Assembly (NCBI RefSeq): GCF_032854445.1
Contig: NC_088301.1
Coordinates: 52,131,187-52,195,186, forward strand
Length of the DNA stretch: 64,000 nucleotides
Source: Liolophura sinensis
Lineage: Eukaryota > Mollusca > Polyplacophora > Chitonida > Chitonidae
Reading direction: 5' to 3'
Below the pieces are notes generated by a model. It saw only the letters and a list, made by a program, of their open reading frames with translations, was not told where the DNA came from and searched no databases. Numbering within the stretch: the stretch's first letter is position 1; each line of letters opens with the position of its first letter. Below, piece after piece: positions 33,921 to 45,830 of this stretch. Made by a program: the position numbers and the translations under genes.

Positions 33921-36710
33921 GAACAAGGTTCCTTTAGTACATGGATATTCAAATGTAACTATGATTTCATGTTCATTTAAATAGAATTTGGGACACTTGC
34001 AAATTTCTCTTGAGATCTTCATGGCTAGAGAATTTGAATGCCATTGACAGTTTTTAGTAATACAGATTATTATTGAAATTTTTAATTGGGTGGATTTACC
34101 ATGTACCAATGACAGTACATAACAGTCTGTGTTAGTCAAGTAAGGCAATCCTGGAAATAGATTGCAGGAAATTTTTATTTAAATGATTTTAATTCAGTGA
34201 TTTCAAAGTTTTAATTCATTGTAAAAACAGTTTTGGCAGATATATTAGAAAAAAGTGCATATGTCATTATTAGAGGCATTCGATTATTGACCAAAGTGTT
34301 AAAGTAAGCTCGATTTCAGCTATATTCAAGTCATTATTTTACGTTTTAGATAATTCAGACTTTATACTAGTGATGTCTAGTTTAATACATGCTACATGTA
34401 CGCACTAAAGATCAGCTTACTGTTGCATTTGGACTTTAATATGTCATACAACAATTAGTGGACTAATAATGTCTTGTGGGCAATAACCTGTTATTACAAG
34501 ATGTCTGCATGTATTGGTTTTCAGAATGCACATAAACAAGGATGTATTTATTGCCTTTGCTATTTTGAGTGACAAGCTACTGATTTCAGAGTCAGTCATA
34601 GTTTTGGATTAGTTTTACCTGTATTTCCGCAACTTTTTTGCAAGTCAACATCCGAAGAAGTCGACGTTGAATCCATGGCAGGCAGATGGGGAGATTTGGG
34701 TAATCCTGTAATTATGGGTAATTGTGCTGGAATTACAAAAGTGATAGACAGACTTTTCAGTCACAGCCAATGAAAACATAGGGTTTTAATATGATTATTG
34801 ATTCCACACGATAAAGTTCAGTTTTAGTGAGAGGAAGCACCCATTGTTGTTATGAACTCTCAAGCGAGAAATTAAATTATTAGTGGATTTCATGGACACT
34901 TCAGCGAGTTAACACTGTTAGACAGGTGTTGACATAGACAGTTCAACCTCAGTTTCACTGATTTGACATCCCTGATCAAAACACTCAACATTGTGCAAAG
35001 GGCATTATCACGCTCGACTTATGATTACAGCACATCAAGGTAGGAATTCTTTTTCAGGAAATTATGTATTTACATGCATAGCTGTGCAGTTTTTATGTTC
35101 AGCTGTATGGCATACTGCTTTGACACCAGTCAGAATTAGGGGTTTACACCACACGTCTATAGCCCTGCGAGCATTGTCTATATACCCATGCCATGAGTTG
35201 GCAAGTGCCTGATGATGTGAAAACAAGTTAGTCCCCCTACTCGCAGCATGCATTTTTACGTTCGGATAGCTTGTGACAGTGTTGTAAAGTGGTGATACCA
35301 TAAAGAAAACTGCCTGGTCTCAGCATCTTGCAAAAGTGTTGTGGAAATATGGTAGACAAATTTTACAAAATTCTTGTTTTCCTTTGATAAATGTGAAGGT
35401 GAGTTGAATGATATTGGGTACTGCTACAGCATGAGGAAAGATAGGGTTGCACAGATACACAGTAGCCAGATTTGATTTGTTCTTTGTCAGTGTAAACAAC
35501 AGACATCTGTGGACTACAATAGAAAGAAATGTGACCGTAATCTGTGTGGGCTATGTCAGCTCATGGAGCGGGGATATAGTGAGAACCGTTACAAATGTAT
35601 ATGTGTCAGTTTTCTCTCAGGAAAGCTGATTCTGATCATGCAAAGCTTGAAGCAGAGAAGCTTTACTTGTGATGGTAATATTGTATCCAGATATTGAGCA
35701 GACTGGTTGATAAAGTTGCCAGTTGAAGCCAAAATAGATTAGTCCGAGACTAATGCAGTTACAAGGAAAACTTCTTTCATGTTTTTCATGTTCTTTCATG
35801 TGTAATCTGAATTTATAGGGGTAGATAAAGAGGATAGGGAGTATATGTGTTCGTGCATATTGTGGATATATATGTACAATGTATATGCCTTCATGCAGTG
35901 AAATCAACCAAATATATTCAAGGCATTTTGTCAAAAAGCATATGTTATGGACGATTTAATTTACAAGAGTGCCTATTTATGTTCAGTTTTGACATGAAAG
36001 TAATTGTTATTTCATCAAAAATGTTTGTATTTTTTAAATCTTTGTTGATGACTTTCCCTGTTTTAAATCATGTGATAATGTAAAAAGTGTTCATTTAGTG
36101 ATGTAACCCAGGTTCTGCTTGAAACAAAGATTTTAAGGACTTTTTAAGGTCATTAAACGGTCTGTTTTAACTTCTGTGGGCCAAAAACGATAATGGGATA
36201 TCTTCTTTTTCATTAAAGTCACTTTGATCCTGCTTACATAATAAAGTGCACTGCTGTCCTTGTAGAGTAGTGATCAGTCCATCTCTTTCTTCACATCTAA
36301 TTTTGACCCTTTATTCCCCATGGAATTTGATCACTGTCCGAAGTTTAATACTGTTCTGTTAAACAGAATAGCAGGGCATCTCTATGTAGGTTGCAACTTT
36401 CAATAGAAGACTTGTACCCTCATGCAGGTTGGTCTGTTTTGAGCAGAGCTGATCATGGAATGGGCTACACCTTTGTGTCTTGAGTAGATCTGGAACCAGG
36501 CTGTTAATTCCCCCCTTGTCCCTTCTCTTTCTGTAGTAGGCTGTCAATCAGGGATACTTAGGGTGTGTTCAGTCATTGACCTTGGAGTGAAGTCAGGCAC
36601 TCTATGCTCTAATTGCAAAATGCAAGCAGGCTAAAAATTTGGAGAATTAGCCCTTTCCTGATTGTATGTCCCTAAAATAGTTTTGTCCACACTAATTGTT
36701 AGTCTGCATG
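33921..36710. other. Unique noncoding stretch
   Basis: No domain in any frame. A minor GC-richer piece lies around 35090-35280. Small overlapping frames on both strands near 35447-35934 look like chance. Confidence 0.5.
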
Positions 36711-37240
36711 TCCTTTTGCTTGACAGCAGCTGTCCTGGAGACAATCTGATTAATGCCAGATGCGCAGAAGATAAAACTGGCTGGCTACCACTCTGTCTAT
36801 CAGCCCTTTTCTTTAGTGGGTACTATATGGTTGTGTCAGCAAATGAGATGATACTCTTCTGGTTTCTTGGTCAGTTTGTTTGTACAACCAAGGCTGATTG
36901 GTCTGAGGCCTGTTCAAAATGAGTTGGGGGAGACTGTTGACCACAGATACTGTCTTCCAAGGCTGTCAGCCAGGGTGTGATGCATGAAAAGCTGCTCATG
37001 AGGGAATAGCTGATATACAGCCCTCATGGACGCTGCCATCCTGGCCTAGCTTCAGTGTAGCCAGATTTTCCAGCATCCTTCGGTAAGCCCTGTATTCTAT
37101 CTTTATGAGCCAGAATTGATCCTGCCGAGATCAAGCTACACTTGTGCCATCAAGGTGTAATTGTGTAAGAATCCGCATTCTCATTCACATTGTTCTCATC
37201 TTCACAGAGAAACTTTGTCATTGAAGGTTTCAAACAGGTG
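36711..37240. promoter_or_regulatory. Candidate enhancer-like segment
   Basis: A long GC-richer stretch with E boxes (cagcagctg near 36726, and caggtgg just downstream at about 37236), a homeodomain-like ctgattaatgcc (about 36747-36758), a CDX-like tttatgag, a GATA-type tgatata and gctgccatcctgg. The 86-codon frame at 36662-36922 overlaps its left half and has no domain I recognise. It reads like conserved noncoding DNA, but that is unproven. Confidence 0.25.
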
Positions 37241-38870
37241 GCACAAATCCTTCATGAATATACAAGTGCTTTTTGCTTACTCTTTCAAGTCGAGGTACTT
37301 AATTCAGATCTGCTATTTAAATCTGTGAACTTTACTTAACATGTCAATGGCTATCTATAGCTGTTAACTTTCACATATCGGACTTTGGACTTTAAGTTAA
37401 CAAATTGTGGCTATGCAGATGCATTTCACATACAGTGTAATTGATTTCCTCATGTAATGGCTACTACCAAGTCAGATGAAAAAGTTAAAATTTATCCAGT
37501 TGCCTTTAAATATTTGCCAGTGTTAAAAAGACTTTTTCTTTTGTTGATGTGATTTTTCAGCTTATAATGTAGAGCCCTGAATACTTGTCTTCTGTACAAA
37601 ATTCATGATGTGCTGTATTTAAATATGTTCAATGTCTGGATTATGGTGGTGTCAATGCAGAGAAAACTACTTTTAATTTTCATTCATCATGCCTTGTGAC
37701 AATTGAACTAAATTTCACATATTATGACACATTTATGCTTTATCACTTAATTGTGCAATGTAGAACACCTTGTGCTATGAAATGTTGTTTATCCTAAGAC
37801 TGGTGAAGAAGACAGCTGTGGTATATATTGACCGTAAACTGTAATCAATATGGCCACATGCATACTATTATTTGTTAATTACCAATATTGGTGAGATTGT
37901 TTTTTTCTTTTTCAACTTACATAGTTTGAAATGAGTTTGGTTATGGGTATAGGAGGTTTCATGTGGATTTGTCTGAAAGGCCTCATGCATACTTTCGAAT
38001 GAACTTGATTATCATGGAATTTGACAAGATAAAGCTGAAGGAGAAAATTCGATCAGAGGCCTCCCCCCCTCACCTCCCCCCAATAAAATTTAATTTTCCA
38101 GAAAGACATGTTATGATGTAACTTAATTATAATTTTTATGATGTTATATTCAGATACAGGCATATCATACATTATTACATCTGTTTGTTCCACAATACAC
38201 TGACATTGATCACCTTTATCTTTTTTTTTTTTTGATGTTTTTTGTAGTTTTTGTTCTTGCAAATTCGGTGGTTTCATTGAACAAAATTTATATTAATTAT
38301 GAAAATGTTGAGGAAAGATTTCATAAACTTTCGACCCTCTTGCCTGGATTTTTGTGAAGACGTGAAACTGGCAAGCCAACCTAGGTAGTTTAGTCAAAAA
38401 AATCAAATCAAAAATGTGCATATATTGCACTGAAGTTGCTGTTCGATATGCGAAAAGGTTGAGGAATTAGGGGTAATGTACATGTATATTATTCATTTTG
38501 AATACCAATAAGAATTGAAGAGATCCTTCATTTCCCCACTTAGCTTAGACATTGTCTAGCACTTGATATGGTATGAGATGTGGTGTTTATTTTACTGCTA
38601 GCAAAAGTAGAAAGCATTCTTGTTTTGTTGAATGAACAAGTGGTAAAAACGTTCACAATTAGCATGTACACAACGTTCTGTAATACATTGAGCCAGTAGC
38701 ACTATTACTATGTTAGCTTTGTTTAGTGAAGCAATTATGTTGGATTAGTACCTGTTCTGGGCAAAGTTATGTGATTGTTAGGTGTTTTATCATAAAATGT
38801 ATGATTATTGTCACATTACTGTGACTATAAATGCCACACCTGACAGGTCGATTCCTGAAGTAAATGTTTC
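37241..38870. other. Unique noncoding stretch
   Basis: Contains a C-rich/A-rich patch (about 38061-38090) and a T run (38221-38233). Otherwise AT-rich unique DNA. Confidence 0.5.
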
Positions 38871-39130
38871 CAGGGCACCAGCTTGAGTGCTTATTATTCA
38901 CCTGTCAAGTCATCATTCTTTTGATGTTACCTTTAAGTCAGCCAGATCAAAGGAACAGCAATATTTAGATGTTCTGCGATGTCCATGTTAAGAGACAGCA
39001 GTTTATGGATTTTTATCCGAGGCCGACACGAGATACGAGAGCAATATTGCCAGCATTATCGGATGCTTAGCCATTACATATGCATACAGTACGGACTGGC
39101 GTTTGTCTTGTGGTATTGTCATTACTGGTC
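38871..39130. promoter_or_regulatory. Candidate enhancer-like segment
   Basis: It contains CpG-bearing words that are rare in the surroundings (tatccgaggccgacacgaga, ttatcgg), an octamer-like tatgcata (about 39078-39085) and paired ttagccattac / gcattatc words. The 85-codon frame at 38979-39236 overlaps it without any domain. Word-based inference only. Confidence 0.2.
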
Positions 39131-40303
39131 AATTTTCTTTTTATGTCATCAGGTACACCTGGAACTAACTAGCCTAAGCCTGAACATAGTGAATAAGAAA
39201 TCAAAACTTCAAAGGACAAAAATTGCAATTAGCTGACGAGGGAACTTTTAAAGATGTACCTTGATCCAGCTGAGTTCTTTCAAGATTTCTGTTCGATAAA
39301 GTGATCAATACGTTGTGATCAGAGCATTTCCTTTTTTCCCCAATGAAGATACCTCTGGAATAGTTGCACCTGTTCCCTGTGACATGGTAGAGCCCAATAG
39401 CCATGCACTTCTTTCAATGGGATTTTTACTATTAATGTATAATATTATGGTTACACAAAATATCAACAACAATTTTGACAAGTGACAAGTGGAGCTAAAA
39501 TAGATATATTTGTTGTAGTTTTTGCCTCATCCTCAGCCATGTGGATATGTAAACTTTCTTCACTGTACTGTATTATCACATTTTAATGAATATGAACTGG
39601 TAAATGCATTCATGAACATTTCATTGAATGTATTTGTTTATTGATGGATTTCTTGGCTTAACTTAAAATAAAATAACTGTTGAGCTATCTTCTATGTTGA
39701 GTTGCCATAGCATCAGTGACTAACTTAAAAATTTTAGATTATTAATAAATATTCAGTTAGCAGAATGTTTACATAGTCAGGTTGTAGACATTGTCATTAA
39801 TCATACAGGTAATGTACAATAGCTCATTTCACATGAGGTGCCATCCTTGTTGCCAATTTATTTTGCCCCTGGATAGTTCACATTCAGCAGTCGATAATTC
39901 CAACATTTGTTTGTGGATGCTGTATTCATTTGCTCTGATTAAATTTTTTCTTCCCCAAGAAATTTTACCAGCAGTAAATTGGAAAGAAAGTTTTAATATA
40001 GAGGTTCAACTGCAGAAATGCAAAATACTCAATTCTGTTCATTTTTTTAACAGCCAAAATAAAACTAAATAAAACAAAACAAGTAAATACTAAAATAAAT
40101 AAATTATGTAAAAAAAAGTAAATTATTGAACAGTTTTAATAACTTTATTAATAGTATTTATTCAGGAGTTTATTTTGTCATGTACTCTATTACTTACCTA
40201 AATTTAGAATGTACAGTTCTTTTTGGTAGCAGGTAAATACGAGTGCTTGGCACAAACATGCCTTCTGTCGTCACAGACTTCAAATTAAGGGTACAGGCCC
40301 AGT
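39131..40303. other. Unique noncoding stretch
   Basis: AT-rich unique DNA ending in A-rich low-complexity sequence (about 40056-40125). Nothing else was recognised. Confidence 0.5.
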
Positions 40304-40327
40304 TGAGCCTGCAACAAGGAAGCACCA
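40304..40327 (+). mobile_element. Short piece matching SINE family B body
   Basis: The words cctgcaacaaggaagcac occur here and inside the family B SINE (about 13124-13141), exact over 18 bases. Flanking bases diverge quickly, so this is either the last island of an old family B copy or a body module shared with another SINE. Confidence 0.45.
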
Positions 40328-40380
40328 TTGTGATACATCAGAGTAAGTTTGGAAGTTTAATGTTTAACCTCAAGTAAACT

Positions 40381-40525
40381 GGGTTTGCCAGCAACCTGCA
40401 GATGATCGTGGGTTTCCCCCGGGCTCTGCCCATTTTCCTCCCACCATAATACTGGCCGCTGTCGTATAAGTGAAATATTCTTGAGTACGGCGTAAAACAC
40501 CAATCAAATAAATAAATAAATAAAT
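40381..40525 (+). mobile_element. 5'-truncated SINE family A copy
   Basis: It aligns to family A from the ...gccagcaacctgcagatg block through gtgggtttcccccgggctct, cctcccaccataatactggc, gtataagtgaaatattcttg and agtacggcgtaaaacaccaa to an (aaat)n tail. It lacks the tRNA-like head with A and B boxes, so it cannot start its own transcription. I see no convincing TSD. Two overlapping minus-strand frames here are spurious. Confidence 0.88.
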
Positions 40526-42327
40526 TAAGCAAAATAAATACCTCCATGAACAGATGACAAATTCAGTGACACTTGGTTCCAAAAAGGTGATGTGCTGTGT
40601 TAAAAAATTAATTGTATTTCAACTGAAGTCAGCAGGTTTCAGGTGACACATTTTGCTTGAATTTGATTGCCTCAGCCACCTTACATGGCCACACAAAACA
40701 CGAAATTAATATCTAATCAGAAAAATTTAGGTGTTGGCATCAAAAGTATCATTCTAGGGCCTCTGTAATTCTGAAAGTGCATTTTTATATACTAAATTGT
40801 AGGTAAAATACAGTTTGTTAAATGACTGGAGTGTAACTGTTGAAAACATCACTCAGAAACCATGTTGCTGGAACATTTAGTGCTTTCTTGTGAGGAAATT
40901 ATCACAAAGGGTGTTACCCACTTCAGGTCTTTAGGTGAACATGAAACTGAAACCCTAGTTTTGCCAGAAGGTTAAGTCTGTGAGAAACTATGCAAAAATG
41001 AAAAAAAAAAGAGTCTGATATATCAGAATCTGGCCTCTATTAAGATAAGTGTGCTGCCCAGGGGAGTACCCACTGTCAGCTAGGGTTTACATTTATGTCC
41101 TTTCTTTGACAAGTACAGGGTCTCTAACCATGTCAGAGTTAATTGTATTTTGCGTTAAAAATTGTACCCTGAAGGGTGGTTTGTAAGAAACATGTTTGTC
41201 ATGTGATACGAATAGTTGTGTTTGTATTCTATGACTACACCCTCCCTGTATTGCCTTAAAATGACTTCAATTTAAAATAGGAAAAATGTGTTATTTTATT
41301 ATACTAATATATATTGATGGACTGTCAGTTTGTGCTATCAGGCTTTTCCAAACAACAGAAATTATATGAATAATGTGTAGGGGAAAGTGCTTCTATTATT
41401 GTATTCTTCAAGCTAATTTATAACCAATACTGTTACTGTTTGTAACTTATCACTGAGTTCCCAACATACGATCACTTTCCCTGTTCACAGTTTTAATACT
41501 CCATTTGCCACAGTAAAGTACAACTGCCACCACTTAGTCATGAATTACATAATTTTACGTTGATCTCATGACTCTCCTGTGTTGAGGGTATTAAAGTAAC
41601 CATTAGAGCAGGAAGTTATCAAACCCAACATCCTGGCAAAATAATTGATCTAAGTGCAGTCAATTGTTGTAGTTTTCTTCAGTATTCAGCATATTTACTG
41701 AACTTCAAGTTGGTTTCTTCGTTAATTTATTTATAAATTTCCACTGGAATTGACTACATTTTTTTCTATTCAGTTGAATCTTGATTTTTAATTTGTGCAT
41801 TTCCATTAGTTTTTGGCTGCATTCTTTTTTTCTTCTATTCATTATATTTCATAGTATAATGGATTTATTTTATTAAGTCAATATCTAGCTTGCGGCCTGT
41901 TGAATGAGAGGAAACCAAGTACTAAAACGATAGTTTCCTTTGGTTCAAGTTCGTAAACTTCATGCTTTAGTGTAAAATTGTTTGAAGCAGATGGTAGAGT
42001 TTCTTGATCAGTTAGGACAATTAGTTGGAAGTGAATGCAAATCTAGTATTAAATTGTGTTGTCCTGATGAAATATTTGTATCATTTATTGTGAGCTGTTT
42101 GTTAATAAAATTGTCAATAATTGTAAGGGCATGTAAACATAGTTGAAAATGCATGTTATTAAACACATCAGTAAAAGAAAGAAAGTTTTGATTATGAAGA
42201 AAACTAGCTTGTAATGTGATAGTTAAACTGAATGCATTATAGAGATATTGTTCTTGACATTTTATAAAAGATAATAGGCATGGAAATGACCAATATAATA
42301 TCTTGTTATTTTTTTATTTTTAGAAAC
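40526..42327. other. Unique noncoding stretch
   Basis: AT-rich unique DNA. No exon, tRNA or repeat was recognised. Confidence 0.5.
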
Positions 42328-42614
42328 AATATGTTGAAGGGGGCCTCCGTGGCTCAGTTGGTTAACGCGCTAGCGCAGTGTAATGACCCAGGAGTCTCTC
42401 ACCAATGCAGTCGCTGTGAGTTCAAGTCCAGCTCATGCTGGCTTTTTCTCCGGACGTATGTGGGAAGGTCTGTCAGCTACCTGCGGATGGTCGTGGGTTT
42501 CCCCCGGGCTCTGCCCGGTTTCCACCCACCATAATGCTGGCCACCGTCGTATAAGTGAAATATTCTTGAGTACGGCGTAAAACACTAATCCAAAAAAAAA
42601 AAAATATGTTGAAG
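42328..42614 (+). mobile_element. tRNA-derived SINE (family A), full length, with exact 12-bp TSD
   Basis: The element body is 42340-42602 and is flanked by identical aatatgttgaag copies at 42328-42339 and 42603-42614. The A box tggctcagttgg fits the consensus exactly. The B box is gagttcaagtcc. The body carries gtcgtgggtttcccccgggc and cacccaccataatgctggcc, and the end reads gtataagtgaaatattcttg agtacggcgtaaaacacta followed by a pure A tail. It is the most intact family A copy in the window, with an exact TSD, intact promoter boxes and an uninterrupted A tail, so it is probably the youngest. Small frames across it are not genes. Confidence 0.95.
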
Positions 42615-43610
42615 AACAGGCTTAATATGATTAATAGTTATGCATGAGCACAAATGTCATCAGTGAAGGCCTGTTGTGTTGATTCATATACACTCTTCTC
42701 AGGAGTGTGTAATGGGGGTTGGCATAGCTTGTTTATGTGTTCAAAGAATGAGCAGATATTAATCCTTTTTCTAATTACAGCATTCAATGAACATCACTGT
42801 TCCTGGTGGTTGTGCCATACTACAATGATGATAACATGTCATTACTGGCACCATGATGCAGCATTTACAAGAACAATTGGAGTAAAAGCCTAGATAAATT
42901 GTCAAAAGGCTGGTTTTCACATGTTATGTGTTTTAATTTGGCAACCATCACACTGTAGTCGCTGCTTTGATTTTGATCTCCATGCTGATGTCCTTTACAG
43001 AATTTCAAAATACTAATCAGTATCTGACGCTTGTGAACAGTTTGCCCTGAGTGAACTAGCTGCCTGCTGATTGTGGAAAGCTTGGAATATCAACGAGTAT
43101 CTCTTTGCTGTGAAAATGTGGTTGTTTTCAAAGCCTTTGAAAACCATACAGCAGTTATAGTATTATGACTGCATTATCAAGTACACAGGTAGTACTTTTT
43201 GAGGAATTTAATGGTTAATCCCTTAATCTTTTGAAAATTCAACTGCAGCTGGTATGTTGGAATATTTTAATCATCAAGATTCAGTCGAGCTTCCCACTTT
43301 GTGTTAGTATATGTAAATTATTCAAATCAAGGAAATATATCCCACCTGCTGACTGCAAAAAAAAACAAAACACATGGTCAGTAGTCATTATCCCGTTGTC
43401 AACTTAGTTGTTATTCTGTATTCATCCTTATAGTGGGGGTGTTATCCCAGCGTGGGTTAAACTTGTGAGAATTAACATTTGATAATATAGAGTAAAGGCC
43501 AGAGGCTTATACAGTGAATGACATCCCTACCAGATGTCCAGTTTAGTGGCATGCATTTTACTGGCAATGATTAAATGCAAGACAATCCCAGGAGTGTCAG
43601 AGGTGGGGTG
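42615..43610. other. Unique noncoding stretch
   Basis: AT-rich unique DNA between two SINEs. The frame at 42654-42893 shows no domain. Confidence 0.5.
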
Positions 43611-43830
43611 GATGGGATTTGTGGCAGAGTGGTTAGCCTGCTAGCACAACACAATAACACAGGAACCTTTCACTAATGAATTCCAGCTCAGGCTAGCTTC
43701 CTTTCTGGTCACATATTCAAAGGTTTTCGCCGGGATTTGGTAGGTTTCCTCCCACCATAGTACTGGTCATGTGTCATATAAATGAAATAATCTTGTAAGG
43801 TGTAAGGAACCAAGTAAATAAATAAATAAA
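43611..43830 (+). mobile_element. Eroded full-length SINE family A copy
   Basis: It aligns along its length with the intact copy at 42340: head (gtggcagagtggttagcctg ctagcac), a decayed B-box region (aatgaattccagctcaggct), ttttcgccgggatttggtag gtttcctcccaccatagtac tgg, then catataaatgaaataatctt gta and an (aaat)n tail. Many substitutions and lost CpGs indicate an old insertion. The TSD is no longer visible. Confidence 0.85.
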
Positions 43831-44120
43831 TTGATTATTCTGTGTAGAAGCACAATGAAAAACATATACTAGTTTGATACTTAAAATCTTTTTGTTAGAA
43901 GGACAAATTGGCCCTGGGTGCAGAATAGAAACATCAGTACTCTCAATAGAAGTAAAGAAGCACTGATATTGCTTAGGCGCTGATGTCCATACAGCCCTTA
44001 TGTGAAAGAAGCCTATATATGTGATGATGGTGGAAATGCCCGGATGTTTGTATTGATGATTTTACATTGTTACTTTATGTTAATGTGTCTAAGCAAGTGT
44101 GGCTCATATTGCTTATGACA
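43831..44120. other. Unique noncoding stretch
   Basis: AT-rich unique DNA; nothing was recognised. Confidence 0.45.
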
Positions 44121-44580
44121 ATATATGTACTAGGGCCCTCCGTATGTGATACGATTGTGTGAAAGGCCCCACAGATGCTATCACAGGGTCAAGGACAGAA
44201 AGTGATGTGACATGGATGTCACTAGCACTTTTGAGTTTACACTATTACCAAGTTTTCCTCTAGCAACAATGAGGAAATTGCTTGCATTCCATCACTATGT
44301 ACTGTGTGAGCTGATTTAACCAAGTTGTGTATGGCATCAGACTGTAAACTGGTATTGCCCTTAAGCCTTACTGCCTTTCCCATGGATGTACATAAAGATG
44401 GAGTATCATGTTTCCTAGGATGCCAGGAGATTCTGTGATAATGCTGTCAGTTTTCACACTTCATCTGGCCCTAGGCAGCCCAAAAGCTCTGATGTCAGCC
44501 AACATTGCTGAAGAGGCAAATAAACATGTTGAGCAGTCCTGAATGCCTTTCTCAATTACCAAGCCAAAGCCTAGTAGATG
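44121..44580. promoter_or_regulatory. Candidate enhancer-like segment, motif dense
   Basis: A GC-richer stretch without a useful open frame. Words include tcaaggaca (44189-44197, an extended nuclear-receptor half-site), acaatgagg (SOX-like), tgctgtcagttttcacactt (TALE plus T-box-like, about 44443-44462) and aaataaaca (44518-44526, forkhead). With 57841-58220 and 8361-8800 it is one of the best noncoding regulatory candidates here. It is inference from word content. Confidence 0.3.
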
Positions 44581-45590
44581 TGTGGCTATATGTCCCAGCG
44601 CTTTTACTGCATTTCTCTATATAAACCATGTTGATGTCTGTTCTGATGAGTAGACAATGTGCAGTGTCACAGAATAATTTCAGATGATATGGTTTGTAAT
44701 TTTGTTCAATTTCATGACAGTTGCCAAAAGAATCAGATCACATACGACTTATCTTGAAAATCTTTTATCACTGAAGTAAATTATAAAACATTTTATTATT
44801 ATCAAACAAATTTCATAATGCTACATGTATGCACATTTTGTAAAGCTTAACATTATGTTTTAAGACATTTTATAGAGCAATTCTATGGTACTGAGCATTT
44901 GTGTTTTAGACAGGTTAACTGATATGTATTGAGAAAATGTGATTTCTTTCAAAAATAATGAACTATTTACAAGATGTCATTGCATTTTTGTACATCTTGG
45001 AGAATTGTTTGGAAACAATTTTTCTGTCTGGTCTATTGCCTGATGTTGACATTATTGTTGATGTCTGATCGCAAATAATTCTGAACTAAAAACTCTGATA
45101 ATGTGACTGCAGCTAAACTGCCTTCCATGATGTGACCCATTTAGCATCACATTAGAAATACTCTCACTTTATCTAAAGTCAATTGTACCCAAGCTATCAA
45201 ATATTTAATACTTCTTCAATTTTGTAGTGGTGGCTTCTAAGATGAGGGCAGGTCTCAACTAGTTCTTGTGGACGTCAGAGAAAGCACCTTGGCTTAAACA
45301 CGGCCTTTCAATAATTTTACTGTATTTTATAAAAGAAAACAGAAAAAGCATTCCCTGTGTGAGAGAAAGGCAAGGGGCAAAGTTTAAATTCTTCAGTTCT
45401 AATAAATTTAGGGAAAAAATATTATATCATAAGATTTAATTAATTTTAAGTATTGTCCGATGAGATGCTGTCTTCTCATTCCCATAAACCTTCGGCAGCC
45501 CTAATTAAATTTTCACCGACTGATATTTGTTATTTAGCAACTGCATGCTGACTAAATGCTAACATGAACAATGAAAAATGTATTTGTATA
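44581..45590. other. Unique noncoding stretch
   Basis: AT-rich unique DNA with a 7-bp inverted repeat (attgtttggaaacaat, about 45006-45021). No coding signal. Confidence 0.5.
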
Positions 45591-45830
45591 ATTTGAACAG
45601 CGTGTCTAATTATATGTACGCCTAAGGTCTACTGGGCAGATGAATGCAGTTTGGGCTGAGACGGTATGCTGCTGTCTGACATAATTTGTGATACCATCGT
45701 TGAATATTACACAACTTGTAAATCAACTGATTTTACGTCTGGTGGTCCGTAAATGATACAGACCAGACCCACAACACGGTGTGAAATGGCCCTTCGGCTG
45801 CAAGTAAATAAATCATTGTAGATGATCTCA
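45591..45830. promoter_or_regulatory. Candidate enhancer-like segment
   Basis: A CpG-bearing stretch among AT-rich DNA. It holds ctaattatatg near 45606, ttttacgtctggtggtccgt, a paired agaccagacccacaa word and a forkhead-like gtaaataaatca (about 45803-45814). No open frame of note. Word-based inference. Confidence 0.25.

Noticed and set aside
42712-42735. miR-31-like word (ttggcatagct)
   Set aside because: The 5' half of the microRNA including the seed does not match and there is no precursor hairpin.
43621-43645. miR-34-like seed (tggcagagtggttag)
   Set aside because: It is the tRNA-like head of an eroded SINE, and no hairpin precursor surrounds it.
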